Program-made: the position numbers and the translations under genes
Notes under the pieces: model-generated
Databases searched by the model: none
Told to the model about the DNA's origin: nothing
What the model saw: the letters and a program-made list of their open reading frames with translations, nothing else
Assembly: GCA_026126215.1 (NCBI GenBank)
Contig: JAHCJQ010000001.1
Coordinates: 1 to 64,000, forward strand
Direction: 5' to 3'
DNA: 64,000 nt
Source of the DNA: Alphaproteobacteria bacterium
GTDB lineage: Bacteria > Pseudomonadota > Alphaproteobacteria > Ferrovibrionales > Ferrovibrionaceae
Part shown: in pieces, positions 1 through 8,996 of the stretch
How positions within the stretch are numbered: position 1 is the first letter of the stretch
Layout: every line of letters begins with the position of its first letter

Positions 1-541
1 GGTGCAGCTTGCGGATCTCGAGGCGCATCTGCACGCGCAGCTTGGCATCGAGATTGGACAGCGGCTCGTCGAACAGGAACACCGCCGGCTCGCGCACGAT
101 GGCCCGGCCCATGGCGACGCGCTGGCGCTGCCCGCCGGAGAGCTGGCGCGGCCGGCGGCCCAGCAGCTCGCCCAGTTGCAGGATGCCGGCCGCGCGGTTG
201 ACGCGGGCCTCGATCTCGGCCCTCGGCATGCCGCGGATCTTCAGGCCATAGGCCATGTTGTCGTACACGCTCATATGCGGGTAGAGCGCGTAATTCTGGA
301 ACACCATGGCGATGTCGCGGTCCTTGGGCTCGAGCTGGTTGACCACCTTGCCGCCGATGGCGATCTCGCCGCCGGTGATCTGTTCCAGTCCGGCGATCAT
401 GCGCAGCAGCGTCGACTTGCCGCAGCCCGACGGTCCGACGATGACGATGAACTCGCCATCCCTGATCTCCATGTCGACCCCGTGGATGACCTCGAGATCG
501 CCATAGGACTTCCTGACCTGCCGCAGACTGACTTCAGCCAT
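1..541 (-). CDS. ugpC: sn-glycerol-3-phosphate ABC transporter ATP-binding protein (partial)
   Basis: This is the ATPase subunit that powers a carbohydrate/glycerol-3-phosphate importer at the inner membrane. Only the first 180 residues are in the window; the rest runs off the left edge. The visible part has Walker [10 protein letters not shown] (36-44), the ABC signature LSGGQ (134-138) and Walker B FLFDEP (155-160), followed by the D-loop SNLDAK. The start ATG at 541 lies 9 bases after the ugpE stop, so the two are co-transcribed. The order B-A-E-C matches ugp operons, which favours ugpC over other MalK-like ATPases, but substrate cannot be proven from this half. Confidence 0.88.
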   Translation of the reverse strand, partial: MAEVSLRQVRKSYGDLEVIHGVDMEIRDGEFIVIVGPSGCGKSTLLRMIAGLEQITGGEIAIGGKVVNQLEPKDRDIAMVFQNYALYPHMSVYDNMAYGLKIRGMPRAEIEARVNRAAGILQLGELLGRRPRQLSGGQRQRVAMGRAIVREPAVFLFDEPLSNLDAKLRVQMRLEIRKLH

Positions 542-550
542 TCCCGGTCC

Positions 551-1399
551 TCACTTCTCCGTCTCGACCAGTCCCTTGACGAACTGGCGCTGCATGAAGA
601 TCACCACGATGACCGGCGGAATCATGGCGAGGATCGCCACCGCCATCACCACGTTCCAGCGTGCCGCCGCATCGACCACGTTCACCATGCGCGAGATGCC
701 CATGACGATGGTGTAATACTCCTCCTTGGTGGTGATCAGCAGTGGCCAGAGATACTGGTTCCAGCCATAGATGAACTGGATCACGAACATGGCCGCGATC
801 GAGGTCCGCGTCAGCGGCAGCAGGATGTCCCAGAAAAAGCGCATCGGCCCCGCGCCATCGATGCGCGCCGCCTCCGCCAGCTCGTCGGGCACGCTCAGGA
901 AAAACTGGCGGAACAGGAAGGTGGCGGTCGCCGAGGCGATGAGCGGGATGGTGAGGCCCGTATAGGTATCCAGCATGGCCAGATCCGCCACCACCTTGTA
1001 GGTCGGCAGGATGCGCACCTCCACCGGCAGCATGAGCGTGATGAAGATCATCCAGAAGAACGTCATGCGCAGCGGAAACTTGAAATAGACGATGGCGTAG
1101 GCGGCGATGATCGAGATGATGATCTTCCCGATCGAGATCGCCAGCGCCATGATCAGGCTGTTCAGCATCATGCCGGCCACCGGTGGCGCGCGCGAGCCGA
1201 CCACGCCCTCGAAAAGGACTTCCTTGTAATTGGCGATCATGTGCTCGCCGGGGAAGAAGGGCGTCACGCCGGCCAGCATGGTCTGCTGGTCGTGCGTCGA
1301 CGCGACGAAGGTCACATAGACCGGAAAGGCGACGATCGCCGCGCCGAGAATCAGGATGAAGTGCGAGAGGAAGGTCAGGTACGGACGATTTTCGACCAT
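551..1399 (-). CDS. ugpE: sn-glycerol-3-phosphate ABC transporter permease UgpE
   Basis: A 282-residue inner-membrane permease of the MalG/UgpE class, one of the two channel halves of the importer. It is hydrophobic with about six predicted membrane segments and carries the cytoplasmic EAA loop (EAARIDGAGPMRFFW) that docks on the ATPase. The length is that of family members (about 280). It lies 13 bases downstream of ugpA and 9 bases upstream of ugpC on the same strand, so it is part of the ugpBAEC transcript. Confidence 0.9.
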   Translation of the reverse strand: MVENRPYLTFLSHFILILGAAIVAFPVYVTFVASTHDQQTMLAGVTPFFPGEHMIANYKEVLFEGVVGSRAPPVAGMMLNSLIMALAISIGKIIISIIAAYAIVYFKFPLRMTFFWMIFITLMLPVEVRILPTYKVVADLAMLDTYTGLTIPLIASATATFLFRQFFLSVPDELAEAARIDGAGPMRFFWDILLPLTRTSIAAMFVIQFIYGWNQYLWPLLITTKEEYYTIVMGISRMVNVVDAAARWNVVMAVAILAMIPPVIVVIFMQRQFVKGLVETEK

Positions 1400-1412
1400 G
1401 CGCCAGCTCCCC

Positions 1413-2294
1413 TCAGTAATGCACGCGGCGTTCGATGTAGCGGAACTGCGCCACCGTCAGCACCACCACGATCAGCATCAGCACCACCGACTGCGCCGCC
1501 GAGCCGCCGAGATCCTGCGCCCGGAAGCCGTCGTTATAGACCTTGAAGACCAGGATCTCCGTGGCCTTGGCCGGCCCGCCGCCGGTCACCGCATGGATGA
1601 TGCCGAAGGTATGGAAGAAGGCGTAGACGATGTTCACCACGAGCAGGAAGAAGCCGGTGGGCGAGAGCAGCGGGAAGACGATGCTCCAGAAACGCCGGCC
1701 CGGTCCGGCGCCGTCGATCGCCGCCGCCTCGATCAGCGATTTCGGGATCGATTGCAGGCCGGCAAGGAAGAAGATGAAGTTGTAGCTGATCTGGTTCCAG
1801 ACCGCGGCGAGGATGACGAGGAAGAGTGCCTGGTTGCCGTTCAGGATGTAGTTCCACTCGTATCCGATCACGCGCAGGAAGTAGGAGATCAGGCCGACGG
1901 TCGGGTTGAACAGGAAGCCCCAGAGAACGCCGGCCACCGCCGGCGCCACCGCATAGGGCCAGATCAGGAAGGTCTTGTAGGTGGTCGCGCCCTTGATCAC
2001 CCGGTCGGCCATCACCGCGAGCAGCAGCGACAGGCCGAGGCCGAAACCGGTCACGCAGACGGAGAAGATGACGGTGACGGAAAACGAGTTGAGGTAGGTC
2101 GGGTCGCTGAAGATGCGCTCGAAATTCTCGAACCAGATGAACTTGCTGGAAAGGCCGAAGGGGTCTTCCTGCAGCACCGATTGCAGCATGGCCTGGTAGG
2201 CCGGCCACATGAAGAAGATCAGGGTGATGGCGATCTGCGGCGCCACCAGCAGGTAGGGCAGCCAGAAATTGTTGAATACGACCCGCTTCTGCAT
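1413..2294 (-). CDS. ugpA: sn-glycerol-3-phosphate ABC transporter permease UgpA
   Basis: A 293-residue permease, partner of UgpE, of the MalF/UgpA class. It opens with the typical [12 protein letters not shown] first membrane segment and contains the EAA motif [15 protein letters not shown] before the last helices. It follows ugpB after a 113-base gap that holds a strong stem-loop (2355-2382), which probably lowers permease expression relative to the binding protein. The start ATG at 2294 is the only one that gives the normal family N-terminus. Confidence 0.9.
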   Translation of the reverse strand: MQKRVVFNNFWLPYLLVAPQIAITLIFFMWPAYQAMLQSVLQEDPFGLSSKFIWFENFERIFSDPTYLNSFSVTVIFSVCVTGFGLGLSLLLAVMADRVIKGATTYKTFLIWPYAVAPAVAGVLWGFLFNPTVGLISYFLRVIGYEWNYILNGNQALFLVILAAVWNQISYNFIFFLAGLQSIPKSLIEAAAIDGAGPGRRFWSIVFPLLSPTGFFLLVVNIVYAFFHTFGIIHAVTGGGPAKATEILVFKVYNDGFRAQDLGGSAAQSVVLMLIVVVLTVAQFRYIERRVHY

Positions 2295-2354
2295 CGCTCG
2301 ACCGTGCCCGCGCGCCTCAGACTTTCTATGTTTCCAAAAGGCCCGTCAGGCAAC

Positions 2355-2382
2355 ATCGCCCGCGCCTTTCGGCGCGGGCGAT
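2355..2382 (-). terminator. Stem-loop between ugpB and ugpA
   Basis: A perfect 12-bp stem (ATCGCCCGCGCC paired with its complement) closes a 4-base loop that reads GAAA, a stable GNRA tetraloop, in the leftward transcript. There is no U-run after it, so it is not a classical intrinsic terminator. A hairpin at this place, just after the binding-protein gene, is known in other ABC operons (malE-malF) to protect the upstream mRNA and set the ratio of subunits. That role is inferred here. Confidence 0.6.
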
Positions 2383-2407
2383 CCTGCCATGCTCCGGTAC
2401 GCGCCGC

Positions 2408-3733
2408 TTACTGGTTGGCCCTGTGGAAGTCGGCGAGCAGGCGGTTGCCCCGCTCGACGGCCGAGTCGAGCGCCTGCTTGGCGGTCTTCTTGCCGTCCCA
2501 CACCGCCTCCAGCTCCTCGTCCATGATGTCGCGGATCTGCACGAAGTTGCCGATGCGCAGACCCTTCGAGTTCGCCGTCGGCGTCTTGTTGGTGAGCTGC
2601 AGCACGGCGGTGTCGAAGCCCTTGCGCTGCTGGTAGAAGCCCTGGTCCTTGCTCAGAATGAACGAAGCGTTGGTGATTGGCACGTAGCCGGTCTGCTGAT
2701 GCCACTTGGCCTGCACTTCGGGCCGCGAGAGATAGGAGAAGAACCGGGCGACGCCCTTGTATTCCTCCTTCGGCTTGCCGGCGAGAACCCAGAGCGTGGC
2801 ACCGCCGATGATGGAGTTCTGCGGCGCGCCGGCGACATCGGGCCAGTAGGGCAGCATGGTGATGCCGATCTCGGTGCCCTGCATCGCCTTGATGAAGCCG
2901 TCCGCCGAGCCGGAAGAGCCCATGAACATCGGGCATTCGCCGGTCGAGAACTTCGAGTTCGGCTTACCCTCGCGGCCGCCATAGACGAAGATCTTGTTCT
3001 TCTGCCATTCCGCCATCTTGGAAATGTGCTTCACGCGCACCGGATCGTTGATGGTGAGCTTGATGTTGGTGCCGCCGAAGCCGTTCTCCATGGTGGCGAA
3101 GGGCAGGTTGTGCCAGGCACCGAAATTCTCGATCTGGATCCAGGTCTGCCACTGGGTCGAGAAGCCGCACTGGAAACCGCTGGCGATGAGTTTCTTGCCA
3201 TACTCCTCGACCTCGGGCCAGGTGCGCGGCGGCTTCTCCGGATCGAGACCAGCCTTCTTGAAGGCCGCCTTGTTCCAGTAGAAGACCGGCGTCGAGGAAT
3301 TGAACGGCATGGAGAGGAGCTTGCCGTCCGGCGTCGAGTAATAGCCGGTCACCGTCGAGAGATAGGCCGAGGGATCGAAGGGCTCGCCCGCATCCTTCAT
3401 GAGCTGGTGCACCGGATAGACCGCGCCCTTGGCGGCCATCATGGTCGCCGTGCCGACCTCGAACACCTGCACGATATGCGGATGCTGGCGGGCGCGGAAG
3501 GCCGCGATCGCGCCGGTCATGGTCTCGGTGTAGGAGCCCTTGTAGACGGCGTTGACCTTGTATTCCTTCTGCTCCTTGTTGAAGCCGTCCACCAGCTCGC
3601 TCACCCGGTCGCCCAAGGTGCCGCCCATCGCGTGCCAGAACTGGACCTCGGTCTGCGCCGCGGCGGAGCCGGCGAAGCCGAAGCTCAACGCCAGGGCGGC
3701 GGCGGACGAACAGAGAAAATGCTTGAGTTGCAT
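2408..3733 (-). CDS. ugpB: sn-glycerol-3-phosphate ABC transporter substrate-binding protein
   Basis: The periplasmic solute-binding protein (441 residues) of the ugp importer. The chosen start at 3733 gives a clean signal peptide (MQLKHFLCSS... cleaved near AAA-Q, about residue 25), and a GGGAGGTT ribosome site lies 7 bases upstream. The mature part begins TEVQFWHAMGG, the hallmark of family-1 extracellular binding proteins such as UgpB, and the length fits UgpB (about 440). The frame stays open further upstream, but that stretch has no family likeness. It is the first gene of the operon; a promoter is expected in 3734-3848, where I see no convincing -35/-10 pair. Confidence 0.9.
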   Translation of the reverse strand: MQLKHFLCSSAAALALSFGFAGSAAAQTEVQFWHAMGGTLGDRVSELVDGFNKEQKEYKVNAVYKGSYTETMTGAIAAFRARQHPHIVQVFEVGTATMMAAKGAVYPVHQLMKDAGEPFDPSAYLSTVTGYYSTPDGKLLSMPFNSSTPVFYWNKAAFKKAGLDPEKPPRTWPEVEEYGKKLIASGFQCGFSTQWQTWIQIENFGAWHNLPFATMENGFGGTNIKLTINDPVRVKHISKMAEWQKNKIFVYGGREGKPNSKFSTGECPMFMGSSGSADGFIKAMQGTEIGITMLPYWPDVAGAPQNSIIGGATLWVLAGKPKEEYKGVARFFSYLSRPEVQAKWHQQTGYVPITNASFILSKDQGFYQQRKGFDTAVLQLTNKTPTANSKGLRIGNFVQIRDIMDEELEAVWDGKKTAKQALDSAVERGNRLLADFHRANQ

Positions 3734-3848
3734 CGTATGGAACCTCCCGTTGGGATAGAATGCGTCAGGGATGCGGGTGCGCACTCTATGTTTGACTTGG
3801 TGACGGCATGGCGTCCCCTCGGTTAAACTTATATGACAGAAATATGGC

Positions 3849-4571
3849 GTGAGCGATAAGGAATTTTTTGCCGGCGCGGGCGCCTCCGGACTGGTGGAAC
3901 TGCCCGGACTTCCCTCGCCTTTGCCATGGCGGCGCTCGGCGCGCGCGGCGCGCTTCCTGCTGCGGGTGCGGCCCGCCGACGGCGAGGTGGAGCTGGTCAT
4001 CCCGCGCGGCGCCCCCGGCGGTCCGGCCCTCGATTTCGCCCTCGGCAACCTGGACTGGATCGGCGAACGGCGCGCCCGCGCGCGGAGCAGGCTCGCCTTC
4101 CGCGATGGCATGACCTTGCCTTTTCTCGGCGCGCCCCACCTTCTCGCGCACCTGCCGCTGGCTCTGGGCGGCGTCTGGCGCGAGGGCGCCACCATCTTCG
4201 TCAGCGGCCGGGCCGAACATGTGAACCGCCGGGTCGGCGACTGGCTGCGCGGCGAGGCCAGGCGCGCCATCCAGCCGGCGGCCCTTGCCGCCGCCGCGCG
4301 CGTCGGCCGGCGCATCCGGCGCATCAGCATCCGTGACACCGCGACCCGCTGGGGTTCGTGCAGCAGCGGTGGCGCGCTGTCCTTCTCCTGGCGGCTGATC
4401 CTCGCGCCGGCGGAGGTGCTGGCTTATGTGGTGGCGCATGAAGTCGCCCATCTGCGCGAAATGCATCACGGCCCGGCCTTCTGGCGGCTGGTGGAGCTGC
4501 TGCGGCCCGATGCCGCGACGCAGCGCGACTGGCTCAGGCGGCACGGCACGGAGCTGCAGCGCTACGGCTGA
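3849..4571 (+). CDS. M48-like metallopeptidase, YgjP/SprT-like (DUF45)
   Basis: A 240-residue protein of the YgjP/DUF45 family of putative zinc metallopeptidases. The signature parts are visible: TRWGSCSS (166-173), then WRLILAP, then the zinc motif HEVAH (197-201) followed by MHHGPAFW, the typical third-ligand region. It starts with GTG at 3849. Its biological substrate is unknown for the family. It is transcribed divergently from ugpB, and its last 10 bases overlap the 3' end of the convergent PBP gene. Confidence 0.85.
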   Translation: MSDKEFFAGAGASGLVELPGLPSPLPWRRSARAARFLLRVRPADGEVELVIPRGAPGGPALDFALGNLDWIGERRARARSRLAFRDGMTLPFLGAPHLLAHLPLALGGVWREGATIFVSGRAEHVNRRVGDWLRGEARRAIQPAALAAAARVGRRIRRISIRDTATRWGSCSSGGALSFSWRLILAPAEVLAYVVAHEVAHLREMHHGPAFWRLVELLRPDAATQRDWLRRHGTELQRYG

Positions 4572-6649
4572 TTCCTCGGGTCCGGGCCAAGATCGTCAGC
4601 GGGTCGTGAGCCCGCCGGGCGGGGCGCGGGCGCGGGCGCGCCGGGGCGGCCGAACTCGGCCAGGATTTTCTGCCAGATCGACTGCACGGCACTCTCCGCC
4701 GCGCCGGCCACCGACGGCGCTTGAGGTGGTGGCGCAAGCAGCGGCCGGACCGGCCGGCCGGCCAGCGCCGGCTGCATGAACGCCTTCCAGACCTCGGCTG
4801 GCAGGCTGCCGCCGGTGACGTTTTTCATCGCGCTGTTATCGTCGTTGCCGATCCACACGCCCGCCACCAATTCGCCGGAGAAGCCGATGAACCAGGCATC
4901 GCGAAAATCCTGGCTGGTTCCCGTCTTGCCTGCGGCCGGCCAGCCGAGGCGCGCCGCCCGGCCGGTGCCGCCCTCGACGACGCCGGCCATCATGTCCTGC
5001 ATGGTCGCCACCACCCAAGGGTCGAGCAGCCGGCCCGGACCGCCGCCCTGGCGGCGGAACAGGACGCGCCCATCGCGCGTGCGGATTTCGAGAATGCCGT
5101 GCGCCAGCACGCCCTGGCCACCATTGGCGGTCACGGCATAGGCGGCCGTCATGGCGAGCGGCGTCGCCTCGAGCGCGCCGAGCGCGATCGAGGGATGGGG
5201 TTGCATGTCGTGTCCGACGCCGAGCCGCCTTGCCATCTCGACGACGCGGCCGCGGCCGACCGCCTCGGAAAGCTGCACGGCGATGGTATTGACCGAACGC
5301 ACGAAAGCCTGCCTCAGGGTCATGTCGCCCTGGTGCTTGCCATCGAGGTTCTTCGGCTGCCAGTCGCCGACGGCGTAGGGGCGGTCGGTGAAATACTGCG
5401 TCGGCAGGTAGCCCGCCTCCAGTCCGGCGAGATAGACGAAATACTTGAAGGCCGACCCCGGCTGGCGGCGCGCCTGGGTGGCGCGGTTGAAGCTGCTCTC
5501 GCGCCAGTCGCGCCCGCCCACCATGGCGCGCACCGCGCCGTCCGGCGTCATCGCGACCAGCGCGCCCTGCCCCGCCTCGCGCGCCGCGCCCTGTTCGGCC
5601 AGCACCTTTCCGAGCGCACTCTCGGCCAGGGCCTGCAGCCTCGTATCGAGCGTGGTGGTCACGATCAGGTCCTGCCAGCCGCGCCCGACATAATCCTCGA
5701 CGTCCTCGAAGACCCACTCGGCGAAATAGCGCGAATTGCGCGGCGGCTGGCGCGTCCGGGCGAGGCTCGCCGGCCGCGCCCTTGCGCGTGCCGCCTCGCC
5801 TTCGTCGATCATCCCGGTTTCGACCATGTTGGCGATGACGATCTCGGCCCGGCGCTGCGCGGCGGCGAGATCGCGGGTCGGCGCCAAGCGCGAGGGTGCC
5901 TTGAGCAGACCGACCAGCATGGCCGCTTCCGCGAGGTCGAGCCGGCGCGCCGACTTGTCGAAATAGCGGTTCGCCGCCGCATCGATGCCGTATGCGCCGG
6001 CGCCGAAATAGACGCGATTGAGATAGATGGTAAGGATCTGTTCCTTGGTGTAGGTGCGCTCCAGCCAGAAGGAGAGCAGCACTTCCTGGAGCTTGCGCTT
6101 CAGCGTGCGGTCGGGATTGAGAAAGACGTTCTTGGCGAGCTGCTGGGTGATCGAGGAGCCGCCCTGCACCAGCCGGCCCGCCCGCAGGTTGGCGAAGACC
6201 GCGCGCATGAGGCCGATCGGGTCGATGCCGAAATGGGAATGGAAGCGCCGGTCCTCGGTCGCGATGAGCGCCGCCGGGACGTGCGAAGGCAGCTGACGGA
6301 CCGGAATGAACTCCCCGTAGAGATCGCCGAAGGTGGCAAGCGTCTGGCCATCGGCGCTGACCATGGTGACGGAGGGATTGCGCTGTACCTCGCCGATGCG
6401 CGTCACGTCCGGCAGGTCGTAGGCGAAATAGGCGATGGCGATGCCGGCACCCACCATGACCCAGATGGCAAGCACGGCGGCGACGACGGCAAGACGGCCA
6501 AGCAGCCCGCGCCCCCTGCGGCCGCGCCGCGCGCGCTTGCCGTCGGGCTGCTGCGGCCGCGACGCGGCGGTGCGCCTGTATTCGTAGGGTCCGCCGCCCT
6601 CGGCGTGCAGTTCGGGCCGGCGCTTCCGGGTGCTGCGTTTGTCAGCCAT
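4562..6649 (-). CDS. Class A penicillin-binding protein (PBP1-type glycosyltransferase/transpeptidase)
   Basis: A bifunctional peptidoglycan synthase of 695 residues. A basic cytoplasmic tail (1-50) and one membrane anchor (about 51-75) precede a GT51 glycosyltransferase domain with the catalytic glutamate in TEDRRF (131-136) and the GGSSITQQ motif (163-170). The transpeptidase domain has all three active-site motifs: SAFK (399-402), SVN (452-454) and KTG (575-577). It polymerises lipid II and cross-links the wall on the periplasmic side. The C-terminus is a proline-rich low-complexity tail. It is a single gene, with 10 bases of tail-to-tail overlap with the metallopeptidase gene. Confidence 0.93.
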   Translation of the reverse strand: MADKRSTRKRRPELHAEGGGPYEYRRTAASRPQQPDGKRARRGRRGRGLLGRLAVVAAVLAIWVMVGAGIAIAYFAYDLPDVTRIGEVQRNPSVTMVSADGQTLATFGDLYGEFIPVRQLPSHVPAALIATEDRRFHSHFGIDPIGLMRAVFANLRAGRLVQGGSSITQQLAKNVFLNPDRTLKRKLQEVLLSFWLERTYTKEQILTIYLNRVYFGAGAYGIDAAANRYFDKSARRLDLAEAAMLVGLLKAPSRLAPTRDLAAAQRRAEIVIANMVETGMIDEGEAARARARPASLARTRQPPRNSRYFAEWVFEDVEDYVGRGWQDLIVTTTLDTRLQALAESALGKVLAEQGAAREAGQGALVAMTPDGAVRAMVGGRDWRESSFNRATQARRQPGSAFKYFVYLAGLEAGYLPTQYFTDRPYAVGDWQPKNLDGKHQGDMTLRQAFVRSVNTIAVQLSEAVGRGRVVEMARRLGVGHDMQPHPSIALGALEATPLAMTAAYAVTANGGQGVLAHGILEIRTRDGRVLFRRQGGGPGRLLDPWVVATMQDMMAGVVEGGTGRAARLGWPAAGKTGTSQDFRDAWFIGFSGELVAGVWIGNDDNSAMKNVTGGSLPAEVWKAFMQPALAGRPVRPLLAPPPQAPSVAGAAESAVQSIWQKILAEFGRPGAPAPAPRPAGSRPADDLGPDPRNQP

Positions 6650-6762
6650 CGCGACTCGCGGTTGGGGGTCCTGCCTCGGGCGGGAGAGTTAGCCGCTCCG
6701 TCCGAACCTTTCAACCGCGTTCCATGCGCTCCGATCTGGGCGCTTTTGCGGCGCGCGCCGTC

Positions 6763-7758
6763 CTATTCCGCCGGCAGGCCGCGCGCGGCCTCTTCGCGGC
6801 GTGTCCTGAGCAGCGACCCGACGATGCCCGAGACCAGCAGGAACAGCGTCACGCCGAGCGAGAGGGCAGCCGGGACATGGAAGAAAAGTTCCGCGAACAG
6901 GATCTTTCCCCCGATGAAGACCAGGATCAGCGCCAGCGCGTATTTGAGATAGCGGAAGCGGTGCATCATGGCGGCCAGCGCGAAGTAGAGCGCGCGCAGG
7001 CCAAGTATGGCAAAGATGTTGCTGGTGTAGACGATGTAGGGGTCCTGGGTGATGGCGAAGATCGCCGGGATGCTGTCGACCGCGAAGACGAGGTCCGCCG
7101 CCTCGACCATGAGCAGCGCGAGGAAGAGCGGCGTCGCATACCAGACCAGGCGCGAGGGTTCCGCCGGATGGGGGCGGCGGACGAGGAAGCGATTGCCGAC
7201 GAAATCGCTGGTGACCCGCAGCCGTCGGCGCAGGAAGCGCAGCAGCGCATTGTCGCCGATCTCAGGCGTCCTGTCCGCCAGCGCCAGCATCTTGATGCCG
7301 GTAAAGAGCAGGAAGGCACCGAAGACCAGCAGGATCCAGTCGAATTCCTCGATCAGCCGGGCGCCGAGCCCGATCATGATGCCGCGCAGCACGATGACGC
7401 CGAGAATGCCCCAGAGCAGCACCCGGTGCTGAAAGATCCGCGGCACGGCGAAGTAGGTGAAGATGAGGGAGATGACGAAGATGTTGTCCATGGCCAGCGT
7501 CTTCTCCACCAGGAATCCGGTGATGAAGAGCTGGCCCGCCTCCGCGCCCATGCGCCACCACACGAAGCCGCCGAAGGCGAGCGCCATGGCGATGTAGAAG
7601 GCGGAAAGTATCAGGCTCTCGCGCACCTCGATTTCCCGTTCCTTGCGGTGCAGGACGCCGAGATCGAAGGCGAGCAGGACGATGACGAGGGCGATGAAGC
7701 CGAGCCATGCCCATGCGGGCTGGCCCAGGAAGGGCGAGAAAAGGAATTCGGGCAGCAT
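6763..7758 (-). CDS. TerC/Alx family integral membrane protein
   Basis: A polytopic inner-membrane protein (331 residues from ATG 7758) of the TerC family, whose members export or handle metal ions, notably Mn2+ in Alx/MeeF-type proteins. It has about nine hydrophobic helices and the conserved acidic membrane motifs EKTLAMDN and EAADLVFAVDS that are thought to bind cations. The frame is open to 7830, but the start at 7758 gives the normal family N-terminus and has GGAG just upstream. The 150-base leader is rich in inverted repeats (7794-7810 and 7861-7883), as expected if it is regulated through its RNA. Confidence 0.88.
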   Translation of the reverse strand: MLPEFLFSPFLGQPAWAWLGFIALVIVLLAFDLGVLHRKEREIEVRESLILSAFYIAMALAFGGFVWWRMGAEAGQLFITGFLVEKTLAMDNIFVISLIFTYFAVPRIFQHRVLLWGILGVIVLRGIMIGLGARLIEEFDWILLVFGAFLLFTGIKMLALADRTPEIGDNALLRFLRRRLRVTSDFVGNRFLVRRPHPAEPSRLVWYATPLFLALLMVEAADLVFAVDSIPAIFAITQDPYIVYTSNIFAILGLRALYFALAAMMHRFRYLKYALALILVFIGGKILFAELFFHVPAALSLGVTLFLLVSGIVGSLLRTRREEAARGLPAE

Positions 7759-7793
7759 CTGCTCTCCGGCGCGACGTTCTGGATCTTGTCTGG

Positions 7794-7883
7794 CGGCCGA
7801 GAGGCGGCCGCGAGGCAAGTCCGACATCACGGCGGGGTGCGCCGTCAGAGGGGCCCGGACTTCCTACGGAGGTTACGTAGGAA
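7794..7883 (-). promoter_or_regulatory. Structured leader upstream of terC-family gene
   Basis: The 5' region of the TerC gene contains two perfect inverted repeats: CGGCCG-5 nt-CGGCCG at 7794-7810 and an 8-bp stem TTCCTACG-7 nt-CGTAGGAA at 7861-7883. The second could also end the transcript of the 2Fe-2S gene, but no U-run follows it. TerC-family genes are often preceded by Mn2+-sensing yybP-ykoY RNAs; I could not find that consensus here, so this is only a candidate cis-regulatory region. Confidence 0.35.
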
Positions 7884-7911
7884 GCGCTGCCGGCCTTTCA
7901 AGGGGGAAATT

Positions 7912-8361
7912 TCAGCCGCCACCGGCGGCGCGGTGGATGGCCCGGCGCACCCGCGCGTAGGTGCCGCAGCGGCAGAGATTGCCGATGGCCGCGTCGATGG
8001 CGGCATCGTCGGGGCGCGCCGTCTCGGCCAGCAGCGCCGCCGCCGCCATGATCATGCCGGTCTGGCAATAACCGCATTGCGGAACTTCCTCGGCGATCCA
8101 GGCTTCCTGAATGCGGTGCAGGCCGGCCGCACCGAGCCCCTCGATGGTGACGATCTCCGCTCCTTCCAGGCTGCCCACGGCAAGCTGGCAGGAGCGCGCG
8201 GCGCGGCCATCGACATGCACCGTGCAGGCTCCACAGGCGGCAACGCCGCAGCCATACTTGGTGCCGGTCAGGTTGAGTTCGTCGCGCAGCAGCCAGAGCA
8301 GGGGCATGTCCGGCTCCACATCGAGCCTGTGCATCCGGCCGTTGATCTTCAGCGATACCAC
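7912..8361 (-). CDS. (2Fe-2S)-binding protein, isoquinoline 1-oxidoreductase small-subunit type
   Basis: A 149-residue iron-sulfur subunit of the xanthine-oxidase-type molybdenum hydroxylases, closest in layout to IorA/CoxS small subunits. It holds a plant-type ferredoxin cluster motif ([10 protein letters not shown] ... RSC) and a second all-helical cluster motif (CGYCQTG ... NLCRCGTY). The GTG start at 8361 has a GGAGG site 8 bases upstream and gives the typical VSLKING N-terminus. No molybdopterin-binding large subunit lies beside it, which is unusual. It sits 37 bases below hutD on the same strand and may ride on the hut transcript. Confidence 0.85.
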   Translation of the reverse strand: MVSLKINGRMHRLDVEPDMPLLWLLRDELNLTGTKYGCGVAACGACTVHVDGRAARSCQLAVGSLEGAEIVTIEGLGAAGLHRIQEAWIAEEVPQCGYCQTGMIMAAAALLAETARPDDAAIDAAIGNLCRCGTYARVRRAIHRAAGGG

Positions 8362-8398
8362 CTGCCGCCTCCGGGGGTGAAGCGTGTCCGGAGCCAGC

Positions 8399-8989
8399 CT
8401 AGCACGGCGCGAGGCTGGCCCGGAACAGCGGCGCGCCCGGCGCAACCTCGAGCATCAGGGCGAGCGCGCCTTCGCCCGAGATCACCAGGGTATCGCCCGG
8501 CCCGAGATCCTGTCGCCGCCCGCCAGGCAATCCGGCAAGCCGCGCCGCGCCGATGGCATGAAGCAACTCGGTCCCCCGCGCCGGCAGGGCCAGTACATGC
8601 CGGCCGGGCGCGATCACCGCGCAGGCGGCGCGATGTCGGGTGCGCTCGACCATCAGGTTGAAGTCGCGCACCGGGCCGGCGATCAGCCGGCAATCGGTGC
8701 TGACGCCGCCATCGAAAGCGAAGGGTGCGAATGGGCGCGCGATGCGCACTGGCGGCGCGCCAGCCACCGAGAGCAGAAACCCCCGCCCCTCCACCAGCAT
8801 GATGGTCCGGTCGATGCCGGGAAAGCGCGAGAAGGGGCCGGATTTCTCGACATCGGCCAGACTGAGCCGCCAGCCGAACCGGCCGTCCGCGCCGGCATCG
8901 CTGGCCAGTTCCGTGGTCCAGCCGCCGCCATTCTTCCACGGCACGCGGCGATGGCGGGCGGGGCCAATGAGCCGGAAGCGCCGTTCCAT
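8399..8989 (-). CDS. hutD: HutD/Ves family protein
   Basis: A 196-residue bicupin of the HutD/Ves family, found in many hut operons, where it is thought to limit or govern histidine catabolism; its exact reaction is not established. The family motif [12 protein letters not shown] is near the N-terminus. The start at 8989 gives the canonical N-terminus ([10 protein letters not shown]) and lies 7 bases after the hutU stop, which places it firmly in the hut operon. Confidence 0.83.
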   Translation of the reverse strand: MERRFRLIGPARHRRVPWKNGGGWTTELASDAGADGRFGWRLSLADVEKSGPFSRFPGIDRTIMLVEGRGFLLSVAGAPPVRIARPFAPFAFDGGVSTDCRLIAGPVRDFNLMVERTRHRAACAVIAPGRHVLALPARGTELLHAIGAARLAGLPGGRRQDLGPGDTLVISGEGALALMLEVAPGAPLFRASLAPC

Positions 8990-8996
8990 GGCCCGC

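Noticed and set aside
3734-3848. Promoters for ugpB and the metallopeptidase gene
   Set aside because: A TTGACT at 3792-3797 and AT-rich TAAACTTATATGA are present, but the spacing (25 bases) does not suit sigma-70, and no better pair was found on either strand.
2-4340. Very long open frames on the plus strand opposite the ugp genes, rich in His, Arg, Asp and Gln
   Set aside because: They are antisense shadows of G+C-rich genes; composition is abnormal, and they have no domain likeness, whereas the minus-strand frames carry clear ugp motifs.
7759-7911. yybP-ykoY manganese riboswitch ahead of the TerC gene
   Set aside because: The context fits, but I could not find the conserved purine-rich GGGGAGUAG-type element, so only a generic structured leader is reported.
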